DNA from: Prunella strophiata
Lineage: Eukaryota; Chordata; Aves; Passeriformes; Prunellidae
DNA: 64,000 nucleotides
Direction of reading: 5' to 3'
Assembly: GCA_036583965.1 (NCBI GenBank)
Contig: JAZBQD010000015.1
Coordinates: forward strand, 25,952,310-26,016,309
The notes beneath the pieces were generated by a model that was not told where the DNA came from, ran no database searches, and worked only from the letters and a program-made list of their open reading frames with translations. The translations under genes and the position numbers were made by a program. How positions within the stretch are numbered: the stretch's first letter is position 1; every line of letters starts with the position of its first letter. Below, one piece after another: positions 12,584 to 24,722 of this stretch.

Positions 12584-15500
12584 CATCAAAAAAGTTTGGT
12601 TTAAATCAATGCCCTCTCTGCTTAGCCAGAAAGTTATACTGAATGCTAATGTGGACCACTTAAAGTATGCATACCAAATTAAAAGCAAAAGTTTTTCTTA
12701 AAATATATGTATACAAAGAAGCTATTTTGTCTGACTAGTTTTTTTAAATCCTTGTTTCAGCTGGTCTTCAGTTTGAGGTAGACATCCATAGACAATCTTT
12801 TCTACATTTTCAAAGCTGAAAAGGCATGGAGATAAAAAATTCCTGAAATACTGCTCACTGTAGCATAATGTACATGTTTTTTTGACCTGAGAATATCCTT
12901 AGATTATGTGATAAAAGTCTTGCAGTGCACATGGTAAGGGTTCCAAAACAGCAAAAGGGAATGTGGGGAAAAACCCCAGTTACCCAGTCAGAGAAATAAC
13001 ACTTTGCCTCAGCTGCTCTCAGGTCTGTCAAAGGAGAGACATCAGCTCTGTGGAATGGCATTCATATCCCTCAGTGAGAAGATTTCTATTTTGTGAACAT
13101 GTTGGTGCGTGAGTGTCTGAGTATTGCAGTCATGGGTCCATGAAACACGCACACATGGGGCCATGTGTGTCTCTCTGGAGTGCCAGAAACCAAAGCATGG
13201 GGTGACATGCATCCAAACTAGCTACTGAGTGGGACAAGCACCATGGAAGCCAAGTGTCTAGGTAGGTCTGGGAAGAATACATCTGTGAGTGTCTGTGACT
13301 GTGTGGGATGTGTCATTGAACTGCCCCGCATCATGCATCATCCTTGCGTAGAGAAGACGTGATCTTTAAGGAAGCTTGAAAATGCTTTGAGAGCCAGGAG
13401 AAAAATGGAGAGTGTTGTAGTAATGTGCTTACCTCCAGCTAGCCTGAAAATTAAAATTTTATTCTCCTTTTTCACCATGATTATTAATAATTTATAACTG
13501 ATTGCAATCACAAACCAAAATTAATGACTTACCTTCCCACTATAAAAAGAGCACCTGATGGATAGGACTAACACAGGAATGCTATTATGAGCACTTTTCA
13601 TTCCTGAAAGTTATGTGTAGCTGAGTGCCTGAAAAATAACCACAGGCATCCTTTGCAGAGTTTACTTCTGTGTGATATAAAGCATGTGTATGTGGAAATC
13701 CTATAACTGTAATACAAAAAAGTTCTCTTTGATCAATGATGCTGATCACAAACATCTACATCTAACTTGGTTTTTCACTGACTCATTTGAGAAATTGCAT
13801 GTCTCAAAACTACAGAAGCCTTTCTAAAACCTTACAATGAACTTACCCAATAAAATAATTGTAAAGAGCAAATGAGGGGTGAAAAGGATGATGGTTTCTA
13901 ATAAGATTATATTGCATATCCTATACATAGAAATTATAAGACATTTATTAAAAATGTATTTTCTAACCTAATCATTCAGACTCTGAATGTACACACATAT
14001 AGGGAATTTGATAACCATCATGAGCAACATTTAAAACTATGCATAGGAGAATAGGCATTTTTAATAGCAAATTTATCAAAATCTTCTGATAAGGTTGCTG
14101 CTTTCTCATTTTGGTGCAGATTATAAATATAATTCATTGCAGCACTAGCTAGCTGATTAAAAGCTTCTTTCAATTTTCATATGAACTTAATAGATTCCAA
14201 TCTTACCTAATTATGTCTATATTGCACTCTTAAACAGAGTAAGGATGGGAAATAATTGAAAAATAGTGTAAGGGAACAAACACTTACATTAATCCTTCAT
14301 CAATTATGTATAACCTATTATTTTAGTCTAGATGTTCACAAAACTGACTTTGTTTTGTGAATTTACAGCCTAACCAAAAAATAAAACGAGACTAACTAAC
14401 CATGGCTTGCAGGAAATGGTCTCCATTGCAAATGAGGTGCTAACTGGAGTATATACAGCTGTGCTTGGCCCTGATAACATGAGCAATTCTGAATTAATTC
14501 TTCCTTAGCAACTCCTGAACTCTTAGCAACTTCCAGAAAAATGTTCAAACAGCAACATTAGACAACATAAAAAACATATAAAAGGCAACATGGAAAAAAA
14601 ACAGAAAAGAGCTAGGATACCAAAGAATTAAGAAAATGCATTTGCTTTTTAAAACTTCTGTGTAGAAAAGAAAGTTTTCATAAGCATTAATTTTATCTTT
14701 AAACTATGCTGTAGTAAACTTTTTAATCTACTAAGAGTTAGTGAATACAACCTGAGGAATGCCTATTTGATATTAATATTCCTAATTGTGAAATTCTTTG
14801 GGGCCATTTTTCATGATGAATAAAAGCATATTTTCAAATCCTGTTTCTGCTGCAGAAATTAAATACAAAAGCCAATTTTTGTAATTTTCAGCACAGAGCT
14901 CCTGATCCTTTAAGTATTAAGGTTTTCTTTAGCAAAATCAAGTACAGCTGACCTATGCAGCTACAAGATGATACTTCGAGGTATCAACAAAATGTCCTTC
15001 TGTGCTCTTTAAATAGTATCTCACTGCAGCATAAAATATCTGAATACTGAGATCTTTCAAAAAAGACAGTGCAATCTATGATACCCCAGAATCACCTGCT
15101 CTATTTCCATCACTCATTACCTTACCTTTTGGCACACAACAACTTACCTTACTCAAGAGAGAAAACCTATCCAAAAATATTTGGTAGAACATAGAGGAAG
15201 AAAGAATGAGAAAAACAAAGTTTTAAAAAGCATAATGACCTTCTCAAAGAAATCTTGGCCCATCATTTCTATCATCAATATAAAATTCATATTCATGCAA
15301 CTTGGAAATCCAGCAACTGCTGGTTTTAAACTTTCCTTCTTTAGAAATTAATCTATTACCAATTCCAAACTTTCTTTTACAGGAGTATATGGCGGTTCCA
15401 AGTCTACTGACAAAATTTTTAACATATTCAATCACTGTTAAAATCTCCACTGGGCACTCTACTGAATAACAGCCATCATTGGGAAACTTATGGTGTCTCT

Positions 15501-17804
15501 TCCAGGTTTCTGAGCACTTTTAGAAGATCATAGTCACCCTCTGTACACAGAGAATTACAAAATAACACGGGAAATCCAATCCTGGAAAATTTCCTGGTGC
15601 AATCTTGACAAGTGAGCCTGTGTACTTCCCTGGGACTCACCAGAGAAACACCCACTGGTGGAATCTGATCATGAACAGAGCACCTCATCTGAGTCTCAGC
15701 AGCAGCTGCAGCTACAAGACTTTCAGCAGTCATGTTTCCATGAGCATTCAGGTACATGACTTGCATAGCCACTTCATCTTAGTCATATCTCTTATAACTA
15801 ATCAGAAACTGAGAGACTGAAGAGTCTCTTTTTCTGAGCTGTCACATTTTCAAGTATCCTAGTGGAGACATAGAGCCTAGTGGAAAATAACATATTTTTG
15901 CACAGAAACCAAAGATACATAATGTGCACTTGAACACAATTTCCCATGTTACCAATTGGTATTTTATGGTTATTGGTCTTATATTTGAACATGGTGAACA
16001 TTTGGACTGTGCAATAATTCCTCTTATTGCTAAGAGGACTATGTTCCTGTTAATAATTTAAAGGGCTACAATGACACATAGATTTTTTTTTCAGTTTTAG
16101 TGGCTTTTATAATTTATTTTCCAAAAGCCTTTCATCTGTGAGGATTCTCAAGGGCTTTGAAGCTTGATCTGAAAGCCTGGAACTCATGTTCTGTATTGTG
16201 GCACACCAGGTTAAATCCCAAATAAAATGTCACTGTAAACATATCTCAAATTCCTGGACACAATTTTTCCTGGATGCTTTTTCTCTAGCACCACATTTCA
16301 AAAATTCCTGCTTTCTTCTAGCTCTTCCTGCTTGACTGCAATTTTATGCCATGTACACCTTCTTCTGGCACTAGTGGCAGCACAAATACTTTATGGGACC
16401 TTACAGATACACAGTTAATTAACTGGGAGAAAACAAAAGAGGAAGAAAAAAGAGGAAGGGGGAAAAGGGGAAAGAGGTAGGCATGTGAAGAAAGAAGGGG
16501 AACGGTCTCTAACCTTGCTGCCAAGGGTACATGGAACTATATTCTAAATCAGAAAGTTCACAAGTTCAGACTTAGCTGGGGAATGAAGAACTAGCAAAAC
16601 CTTTCAGCCAGCCTTTTTTGGCACTCAATAAAAATTAATTTTTCATGTCATTTGATTAGCCACAGGTAGGCACATTACTACTAATTTTCAGTTGAGGTTA
16701 AAACTCCACAGAGACCTCTGGTTTTCAGTGCCTGAACTGGCATCTGACAATTTGTGAGGTGTCAGGTGAGTACTGATGAGGTTGAGAACTAGGTGCTGTC
16801 TTGTTAATGCGCTTGGCAGGGAAGCAGAACAAATTCACAGCAGGAAAAGCCTGTAGTAACTCATGATTGAGGATACACCTTGGACTGGATGATGTATTTA
16901 GAGGTCTGAATGCAGCAGTTTAAAACTGGCTTTGGACTTTTAACACTGTGAGGAAGGAAAGTTATGATTGCACTTTCAGATTTTGACCTGGATTTAAACA
17001 GTACACAGTGTAATGTAATCAAAAGCCACTTTTTTTACACACATAAGATGGGTGGCTTAAGTCTGAGACTATAACTGGAAATATATTAAAAAAAATTTAA
17101 ATATAGTTTATATTACAGATATTTCAGGTAACAAATGAACTATGAAAAAGAAAAAAAAATAGGAAGAGGCTCTAAACTCATAGTGTTACTAGAGTTTACA
17201 TCTTTCACTGTCAGATAATCTGAGCAGGAAATGTAAAGAATTTTGCAGTTTTCTGTAATGATTGATAACTGGATACTATGCATTTTTGACAGGAGCATTC
17301 CAAAACAACTTCCTTGCACAAGTCACCAGAAATCAACAAATAAAACTATAAATATAACAAAGGTAAATTATCTGCTTCCCTATTTAATAAACGAATAGAT
17401 TTTTTTGGTGCCACCACTTGCATGGATTATTTTGTATGCAGCCAAATATTTTAATGCAGTTGTCTGTGCTGATTCTTGATGTATTTTGATTTTTCAAAAC
17501 ACAGACAAATTGTGCTCTTTGTCAATGACTGATATTTTATGCATTAAACATGTAATCATGTGGCAATTAAGGATAGTGAAATTAGAATAGTATGATAATG
17601 AAGTTCACTTTGAAACAGTATTTGATAAACAACCTCTGTGCAGGATCTCATAGCAAATAGTTTTGATTGTCTCTTTTTTAAAAAAGAATTTTATTGCTGG
17701 AAGATTGTAGAAAGTGTTTGTGAAAGACAGACATTATCAAAGACACCAGACAGGATGTGTCCAAACCAAGGATGATGCACATCACAAAATTTTGTCAGTT
17801 TATA
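12584..17804. other. AT-rich non-coding stretch
   Basis: No gene or dispersed repeat recognised. It contains a GT/CA-rich patch around 13080-13330 with several CATG/GTGTG motifs, and a polypurine tract at 16435-16477. Open frames are short and unrecognised. Confidence 0.5.
16435..16477. repeat. Polypurine tract (43 nt)
   Basis: Forty-three consecutive purines on the plus strand, mixing A-runs and G-runs, inside a longer purine-rich zone to about 16502. Such tracts can adopt triplex (H-DNA) structure. A role here is only conjecture. Confidence 0.85.
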
Positions 17805-19705
17805 TAGAATCATAGAATCATTTAGTTTGTAAATGTCCCTTAAGATCATCACCAAACCATCAAACCTAACACTGACAAGTCCACCATTAAACCACGTCCC
17901 TAAATGCCATATGTACATATCATTTGAATACCTTTAGGATTAGTGACTACACCATTTATATGGGCAGCTGGTTACTATGCTTTAGCACTGTTTTGATGAA
18001 AAAAAATCTTCTAAAATCCAATCTAAACCTGCTCTGGAACAACCTGAGGACATTTTCTCGCATCCCTTCATTTGGTACATGGCATCATCTTGCTCTATTA
18101 CCTTGTCAGGTAATTGGTGAGAGTGATAAAGTCCCCTCTGAGCATCCTTTTCTCCAGTCTAAACACCTCCATCTCTCTCAGTGACTCTTCACAGAACTTG
18201 TACTCCAGACCCTTTACCAGCTCCACTGCCCTTCTCTGGGCAATGCTCCAGCACCTCAATGCCCTTCTTAAATTGATGGTCCCAAAACCAGGACTTAAGG
18301 TGCTGCCTCACTACTGCTGGGTGCAGAGGGACAATCACTGCCCTGGTCCTGCTGGGCACAGTATTTCTGGTCCAGGCCAGCATGCCACTGGCCACCTTTC
18401 CCCCCTGGCTCATGTCTAGCTGTTGTTGACCAGCACACCCAGCTACTTTCCAGCCACTCTTCCCTCAGCCTGTAATAGTGCATGGGATTAACGTGACCAA
18501 AATGCAGGGCCTGATTAGAAGTCTTGTGAATCTCATACAATTGGCCTCAGTCCATCAATCCAGCCTGTCCAGATCCCTCTGCAGAGCCTTTCTACCTTCT
18601 AGCTGTTCAATGCTCCAACCCAATCATATGCAAACTGACGGAGGGTGCACTAAATCCCTCTGTCCAGATCACAGATAAAGGGGTTAAACACGATGGCCCC
18701 AGCACTGAGCCCTGTGAAACAAGACTCATGAACAGGTTCCTGTTGGGTGTAATAAAAATGAGGGTGTTAGAATGGTAGGTGCTGCTGCCTGTTTCTCATC
18801 CCCAACAAGCCTCAACACTCAGGTAACACAGTCACACCTCCACTCAACACTCACCGCAGCTGGCTCAGCAAGAGAGGCAAGAAAGGCTCTTTTGCAAGGT
18901 TTTACTCCAGCAAGGTCTCGCACACCTGAAGGGGACCTGGCAAGAAAGAGAATCACTATGTGGAGCAGGCAGCTTAAGAAGGGGAAGGAGTGTGGGGCGG
19001 AGCCAAGGGCTGGGCGGGGGGATTGGTCTCCAGGGAAGGGGGTGGGTATCCCACCAGGAATGCCAAACCAGTGAGGGGACAGGGAAAGGAGAAACCAGGG
19101 AAAGTCCATGTGGGAGTCTGTCTTTTCCCCCAGGAGGACTACTCTATGGTAAGTAGTCACTGCAGTTGCCAGGGCAGAGGACTTGGGAATTGACTGAGAG
19201 GAGAGAGCTCGTGGGATGCTGCAGTGTAGCTCCATTCCTCACCAATCTCTGGGCCTGGATCTTCAGCCAGTTCTTGTCCAGAGAACAGTATACCTGTTCA
19301 AGCCATGAGCAGCCAATTTCTCCAGAGGATACTGTGAGAAATGTTGTTAAAGGCTTTACTAATGTCCATCCACAGCCTTTCCTTCATCCACTGGATTGGT
19401 CACCTTGCCATGAAAAGGGATCAGGTGGGTCAAGCAGGACCTGCCTTTCTTCAACCCATGTTGGCTGGATTTGGTCCTCTGGTTGTCCTGCACATTCTCG
19501 TGATGGTACTCAAGATGATCCTGCTCCATGACCTTCCATGGCATCCGAGGTCAGGCTAACAGGCCCATAGTTCCTTGGATCCTCCTCTGACCCTTCTTGT
19601 AGATGGGTGTCACATTTGCTAATTTCCAGATAAGTGGGATCTCCACAGTTAACCAGAATTACTGATAAATGATTGAAAGTGGCTTTGTGAGCACTGTCAT
19701 TTGAA
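17805..19705 (-). mobile_element. Long CR1 LINE, RT domain to 3' tail, split by an LTR-like insert
   Basis: The best-preserved CR1 of the window, read on the minus strand. The plus strand begins with the tail (tagaatcatagaatcattta) and runs back through the 3' UTR and into RT. Blocks such as 'cagcctgtccagatccctct', 'cagcactgagccctgtga' and 'caagccatgagcagccaatt' are reverse complements of CR1 RT coding sequence. The minus translation gives LREEWLESS near 18460 and, right of the insert, KGRSCLTHLIPFHGK (19359-19544) and DPRNYGPVSLTS (19510-19716). These are in the correct element order either side of 18741-19223, so the two parts were once one element. Stops and frameshifts make it non-functional. 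It is 5'-truncated near 19705. Confidence 0.93.
18741..19223 (-). mobile_element. Probable solo LTR inserted into the CR1
   Basis: About 483 bp of sequence foreign to CR1 interrupts the RT region. It starts TGTTGGGTGT and can be ended at GATGCTGCA, giving TG...CA ends. It is much more GC-rich than the window, with GC-box-like ggggcggagc (18994) and gggcgggg (about 19013). On the minus strand an AGTAAA polyadenylation-like hexamer and a TTAAGC box occur in LTR order, so I infer minus orientation. The flanking CR1 resumes with gtagctccattcc. No convincing target duplication is visible, and the right edge could lie anywhere in 19200-19223. The alternative is another short transposable element. 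Confidence 0.55.
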
Positions 19706-19749
19706 TTTATCTGCAATTAAGTAAGAAAAGGAAGGGAATAACTACCACT

Positions 19750-19944
19750 TAGGAGCCTTCCAATACCTAAAGGGGGCTTACATGAAAGCTTGTATTCAAT
19801 GTATTGAATTGGGATGGATTTTAAAACCTATTCTGGGGAAATATGTCCCTGCCCATTCCAGGGTGGATGTAACTAGATGATCTTTAATGTACCTTCAAAC
19901 CTTCAAACTATTCTATGATTCCATGATTCTATAATTCCATGATT
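19750..19944 (+). mobile_element. CR1 3' fragment with internal deletion
   Basis: The plus strand reads aggagccttccaatacctaa then agggggcttacatgaaagct, the end of the CR1 RT reading frame. It then jumps to the extreme 3' end ('atgtccctgcccattcc', 'ggatgtaactagatgatctt') and finishes with imperfect ATTCTATGA / ATTCCATGA repeats. Several hundred bases of 3' UTR present in the intact family are missing. It lies about 45 bp from the 5'-truncated end of the minus-strand CR1 to its left. Confidence 0.9.
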
Positions 19945-22900
19945 TTTGTTTAAATAACAAATAAACAGCTACACACTAAGAAGCAAATGTTCAAAAACAG
20001 ACTAGTAAAATATTTTAACTTCTATTGAGTTTTTCTGATTCTTCTTTGAATGGTACTCAGAGGGTGTGTCTCCTCTACAGATTTCATGCAGGTGAGGAAC
20101 ATGCTGTTGAAGATATTCTCCTGAAGATAGTTCCCACATACCACAATTCAGTGTGGACGGTAGAATAGTCTTGAAGAAGTAAACTTTCACCCTTTTAGAT
20201 GAAGTTGAACTGGTCACCTGCTCATCAGACTTAACAGAACTATTCCACAATGCCCTAAAATCCTCATAGTGTAGGTGCTGGGTTTTCAGTTCATTCACTC
20301 TTCTGATTGGGTTGCATTATGTGCTCTTGCATAGCTATAATAAGATAAAGGCCATAATAAAATAAAGTAAATTGTATCCGGAATATTCAGAGAGGCAAAA
20401 GTACTGATTAACTCCACTCTACAAATTTTATCCAATTCTATAGCTTTCAAAACTTTTTAGAAAAGCTCAGCACTGGCAAGGATAGGAATCTCCATTTATC
20501 TTCGTTAGACTTGTCAGATTCTTTTGATGCCAAGATTCTCCTGTACATAATCCTGTTAAGTTTAACTTTTACAAGCAGTTGTAACATTGAAGCATAACAT
20601 AGACAACTTCTCTAAAAATCTTTGTTCAGTTGTTTCTAACAGCATTCTTTGTAGTGCCAACTCAGTGAGGCAGCACCTCATCATATATTCATGATTCCAG
20701 AAATCAGGATTGTCAGTGCTGTCAATGTTCTGGCACTGCTGTGACGTAAGAGGAATAATCTGGTTGTGAGTTACTGATCTCATTTTTCCCTTATTCCATT
20801 TGTTCTATTATCAAAAATAATGTTCAATTAACACATAATTTCAGCAAGCAACATTCAAAGTTTTCTCTGAAACTGCAGGTTCTGTTTCCAGTGCTGCTTT
20901 CACAAGAACCTGCCACTATTGCATCTTCCTCTAAGTATGAAGATATTTAAATCTGTTGAGTATGAGGAATATGAAAAACCAGAACTGAATAACAATTTTT
21001 TTCTAATTTCTGCTTTCTTTCACTTATGTATTAAAATCAGATCAAATTCAAAACAACAACAAAATAAAACCACTTGCTAAATCTTTACTTGAAACATTTT
21101 GTTTTTAAAGTGTAAATTTTCTTTACATTTCCCAATTAGTTTAATAATTTATTTTTAAAAAAACAAAAAATATTTTATATTGACAATTTAAAAAATAGTT
21201 TCAAAATAACATGGTGGAACTTCATCCTAATTATAAATTATGCTTTAAACATATCTACAGTCATCTAACCATTTTTTTTCTCAGAAATTTAAAACACATA
21301 CTTTAAAAATATAAATTTTTAGAAAAATATATTTTATTTTTTCTTTTAGAGAAAAGACTTACTATAGAAAAATAACTTATGAAGATGCAGCATTAACTTT
21401 CTTATCCTATGAATTAAGTACTAAATATCAACATGAATTATTTAAAGTTATGTAAGCAAGGTGTGTAGTTTTGTTTTGCTTCCTATTTCTCATCTATTGA
21501 CCCAATAATAATGCAGTAAAATATGAAGAAAGCAATTCCAAATGCACCTATTTTGATATTTGTCTAAGATAGGTAAATTTCAGATATAACAGGACACTGC
21601 TTATGAATTTAGCAGGTGGCCACAACAGTTCACAAACTGTTCTTCAGATGTCCAGTGTAAAAAACAATAAAGGCTGAAATTCTTCTGCTGCTTGTGCCAA
21701 TAGGAAATCTCCACATTGTGAATCAGATTGAGCATGTGTCAACTACATGTGAGAATCAGAGGAAAATGAAATTTGAATTATATATTTGGTCTAAGAATTT
21801 CTCAGGAGAGTAATGGAACTAATGGTCTATGTTTACTGTTCAGAGAAACAGAACTAAAATCATTACCTAAAAGCATTTGGTATTTTCTTCAATTATTTGT
21901 GACTAGAAGTGAATCAAAATAAGAAAAATAATACTGATGACCTATTTAATAACATGATCAGTTCAGCATAACTTTTTGTGTGAAATGTTGAGCATCAAAT
22001 ATTTACTGTAAATAGCATACAACAGAGCCAAAATCAGAAACACTTTGAAAAATATTAATGGAAAATCACTCTCACAAGAAAAGGCATCCTCCCTGCTCAC
22101 ACTTCTAGGGTCATTATTACTGTTTACAATTACTTCACCACATTCTCTGATTTATCCTCAGGAAGGAATGTAGCTGGGAATAGGCTGGATGAATTTTTTG
22201 GGTTGTGGGAATGTGTACTATTTTCTGTGACAAGCCAGGGAAGTCCTTATGTCATACTGTTAATGCCACATGCAGTGCCATCAACTCAGGCATGTGCAGC
22301 AAGTCTGTCACTTCCTGAAGCAGCAGTCCCACTTTGTCTTTGCAGATGGATTGTAAAAAATCTGGCCAAGATGGCCAGAAATGTTACAGTAGATACCACA
22401 TTATTACAGAAATAGATATAATTTACAACTCCAGCTAAACTTAACTGTTCTCTTTATAGATCTTTATGTTCTGCTTCAGAACTTTGGCTCGGTACTCAGA
22501 AAACATAATTTACTGTGCAGAGATATATATTTAGGGTTTTACTAATGGGAATTTATGTAAAAAGTCCATCATCTCCAAGTAAAGGTGTTTTTTTATTCAG
22601 TATTTGCTTGCTTATTTTTCACCACAGTGACCCTTAATTTAGTCATATTTTTGTTTCACTTTGGAGTTTTCAAGGATTCAAAGGCCTTTTTTAATACCAA
22701 AATCCCCTGAGGGGCCCTTCTCTAAAACAGGAAGTTAGGTTGTCTCCAAAAGGATGTCTTGAAAATTACCTACTATTCTCTGAAACAAAAACATAAATAT
22801 GTGTATATATTTACATGTATCTTTCAGGAAAAGGAATGAAATCTTATGATTTCAATGAGGATCAATTGGGCAAGCTTCAGTCCATTTCCCTGTACTTCTT

Positions 22901-23641
22901 GTCATCCCACCCACTTTTATGGTTCTCACTGTGTTTCAGAATTTTCTATTTTTTTCTCATTTCATTTCTTCAATATGTTCTCCTGTTTCTTTGCTTACTT
23001 TTCTTCCCTGATTTTGGGATTTTGATGGGAATAATTTTGGCAAGTTTCAGTGCTTTTCATTGCACCTCATTTCATCTCAGTGCATTTGGTTGTAGTCTGA
23101 CCACTTGCAAATTTTCTGTTTTTTTCAAGTTGGATTTTATTTGATCATATCTCTTTGCCAGAGTGTTTGTTCCACTTTCTTCTCTGATTTCAATATTTCA
23201 TTCCTTTTCCTGAAATAAATATAAATATATGTGTACCTATATATGGAATTAGAAGACAAAGCTGGGATAAAGAAAAATAATATTTTAGTAGCAAAGTTTA
23301 TTTAGAAAGTAAATGCAAAACAAAATGTAAAAGCATTTGTTTTGTGAACCTGGACATAGGACGACTGTATTGGGGCAGAAGATACCCACATTTGGTCAAA
23401 GCAGAATCTTGCACATTCCAGATGCCACATTCTTTCTTAGAATTAAGTATTATTCATCTGCATAAGCAGAAAAATTAAATGTGTGTCTTGAAATGTCCAA
23501 TATCCTCGTGTCTGCTGCCTTCAGTTTGACTGCAAAAGCTCTTGACCTCAACCTCTGCTTCAAGAGATGTTGAAGAAGGGTTGAAACCACTCCCTCAACA
23601 TCTCAGATGAGTCAAATGATGCTAATGCCTGAACTACCAGC
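19945..23641. other. Very AT-rich non-coding stretch
   Basis: No gene or repeat recognised. The part at 21050-21400 is extremely AT-rich with long A and T runs. 22860-23130 is T-rich with an open frame of 109 codons whose translation is a hydrophobic composition artefact (many F, L, S). I see nothing else. Confidence 0.5.
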
Positions 23642-23855
23642 TGTGGGAATGCAACTGGCTGGGATGAATAGTGCTTTAGCCTCAGTGGCATATACAGGAG
23701 ACATCAACCTGAGGCCATGGGAAATGGGATACTGAAAGAGAAGTATCTGGTCAGGTCATGGTGAGAAGAGCATGGTCATGGGAGTTGGTATGTTAATAGT
23801 GTGTTAATGGAACTATTCCATATTAGGTCATGGTTCTGGTTCTTGTTCTCAGTTG

Positions 23856-23861
23856 GTTCAG
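23856..23861. repeat. Target-site duplication GTTCAG, left copy
   Basis: Directly abuts the TG start of the solo LTR and is identical to 24462-24467. Confidence 0.9.
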
Positions 23862-24265
23862 TGTTGGAACCCAGGACATTCCTCTGGCTGTCCTGGATGG
23901 CTCGAGCCCCTGGCAGGGAGCTCAGAGGCCTTGGCACAGAGGCCAAGACCCCTGTGCCTTTGATTTTGACCCATGGAGAAAATTACCAACCTTACATGAG
24001 GATTTACAAGCCATGAAAGTTTTAGTAGAGTGATAGGTAATTTTTCACAGAGTAGAAAAGTAAAATTTCGAGGTTTTTAGAATGGGGGTTCAGGGGCCAA
24101 GATGGAGGAATTTGGGTGTATTCTGTCTTTCTTTCTCCTTCTTCTTAGCCTCCATCTTCTGGGTGATGGTGGCACTTTTGGATTGGTTTAGAGTAGAGTT
24201 GGACTGTGTAACATAGATGATAGGTATTGGAACATAACAGTAAATAAAGTACACGTAGTTTTTAG

Positions 24266-24273
24266 TATAAAAG
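24266..24273 (+). promoter_or_regulatory. LTR TATA box
   Basis: TATAAAAG lies about 70 bases before the AATAAA signal inside the solo LTR, in the position expected for the U3/R promoter. Whether it is still active cannot be judged from sequence. Confidence 0.7.
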
Positions 24274-24343
24274 CAGTGTGCCTCAGACTGACCTGCTGAA
24301 CAGCCCTCGGCTGGTCAGGAAAATAATGTACTGGATAAGAGAA

Positions 24344-24349
24344 AATAAA
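24344..24349 (+). terminator. LTR polyadenylation signal AATAAA
   Basis: Canonical hexamer inside the R/U5 part of the solo LTR, downstream of its TATA box. Confidence 0.7.
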
Positions 24350-24461
24350 CCTTGGAAACTGCAGACAAAGAGTCCTGTCTCCTTCTTTGGCTGCCAGACT
24401 GGGAAAAAAAGAGACTTTCTCAACCTCCTGAGGGTCATCTCAACCTCCTGAGACCCCGACA

Positions 24462-24467
24462 GTTCAG
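24462..24467. repeat. Target-site duplication GTTCAG, right copy
   Basis: Directly follows the CA end of the solo LTR and is identical to 23856-23861. Confidence 0.9.
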
Positions 24468-24722
24468 AGCCTGTTACTTATAAGGTCATGTTCCAAGTTC
24501 GTGTTTGTGACTGGACCCCTGCCCTCAGAATACCCCCATATATTGTTATGTTCACCATGCCCCCAGTCTTTGGATCTTGCCTCTCAGATGCACGGTTTTT
24601 GCATTTGTTATTTTGCTATTAAAGTTCTTTATTTTCGGGCAAGTCCATCATTCTCGTCCCTCTATTTTTCCAGCATTGCCCTCGGCTGGACTGGACTCGG
24701 GGTCGCTGCAAGTCAGACCAGC

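Larger units (their letters stand above)
23862..24461 (+). mobile_element. Solo LTR, ERV2/ERVK-like
   Basis: A 600-bp solo LTR with TG...CA ends (TGTTGGAACCC to CCCCGACA) and a perfect 6-bp target duplication GTTCAG at 23856-23861 and 24462-24467. Six bases is the usual duplication length for ERVK-class (ERV2) elements. Promoter and processing signals are in order on the plus strand: TATAAAAG at 24266-24273 and AATAAA at 24344-24349, followed by a U5-like end. Blocks such as 'cgaggtttttagaatggggg' and 'gcctccatcttctgggtgat' match passerine ERV2 LTRs I remember. An internal 20-bp-period duplication of ctcaacctcctgag lies at about 24419-24453. No internal viral genes remain, so it probably formed by LTR-LTR recombination. 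Confidence 0.9.
23636..24722 (+). mobile_element. Older probable LTR interrupted by a younger solo LTR
   Basis: The sequences left (23642-23861) and right (24468-24716) of the solo LTR fit together as one older element of about 470 bp. The left part starts TGTGGGAATGCAAC. The right part carries ATTAAA (24618-24623), then a GC-richer U5-like end finishing near ctgcaagtcag. A 6-bp sequence ACCAGC occurs directly before (23636-23641) and after (24717-24722), as expected for a target duplication, although the element would then end in CAG rather than CA. This is inferred from structure only; I do not recognise the family. Confidence 0.45.

Noticed and set aside
18819..19235. 138-codon open frame on the minus strand
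   Set aside because: It lies in the GC-rich LTR-like insert and crosses its right junction toward CR1. It is an artefact of high GC and low stop density.
22815..23144. Hydrophobic 109-codon frame resembling a membrane protein
   Set aside because: The hydrophobicity comes from T-rich DNA (F, L, S codons). There is no family similarity or start context.
24266..24349. Host gene promoter and polyadenylation site
   Set aside because: Both signals lie inside the solo LTR and are explained by it.
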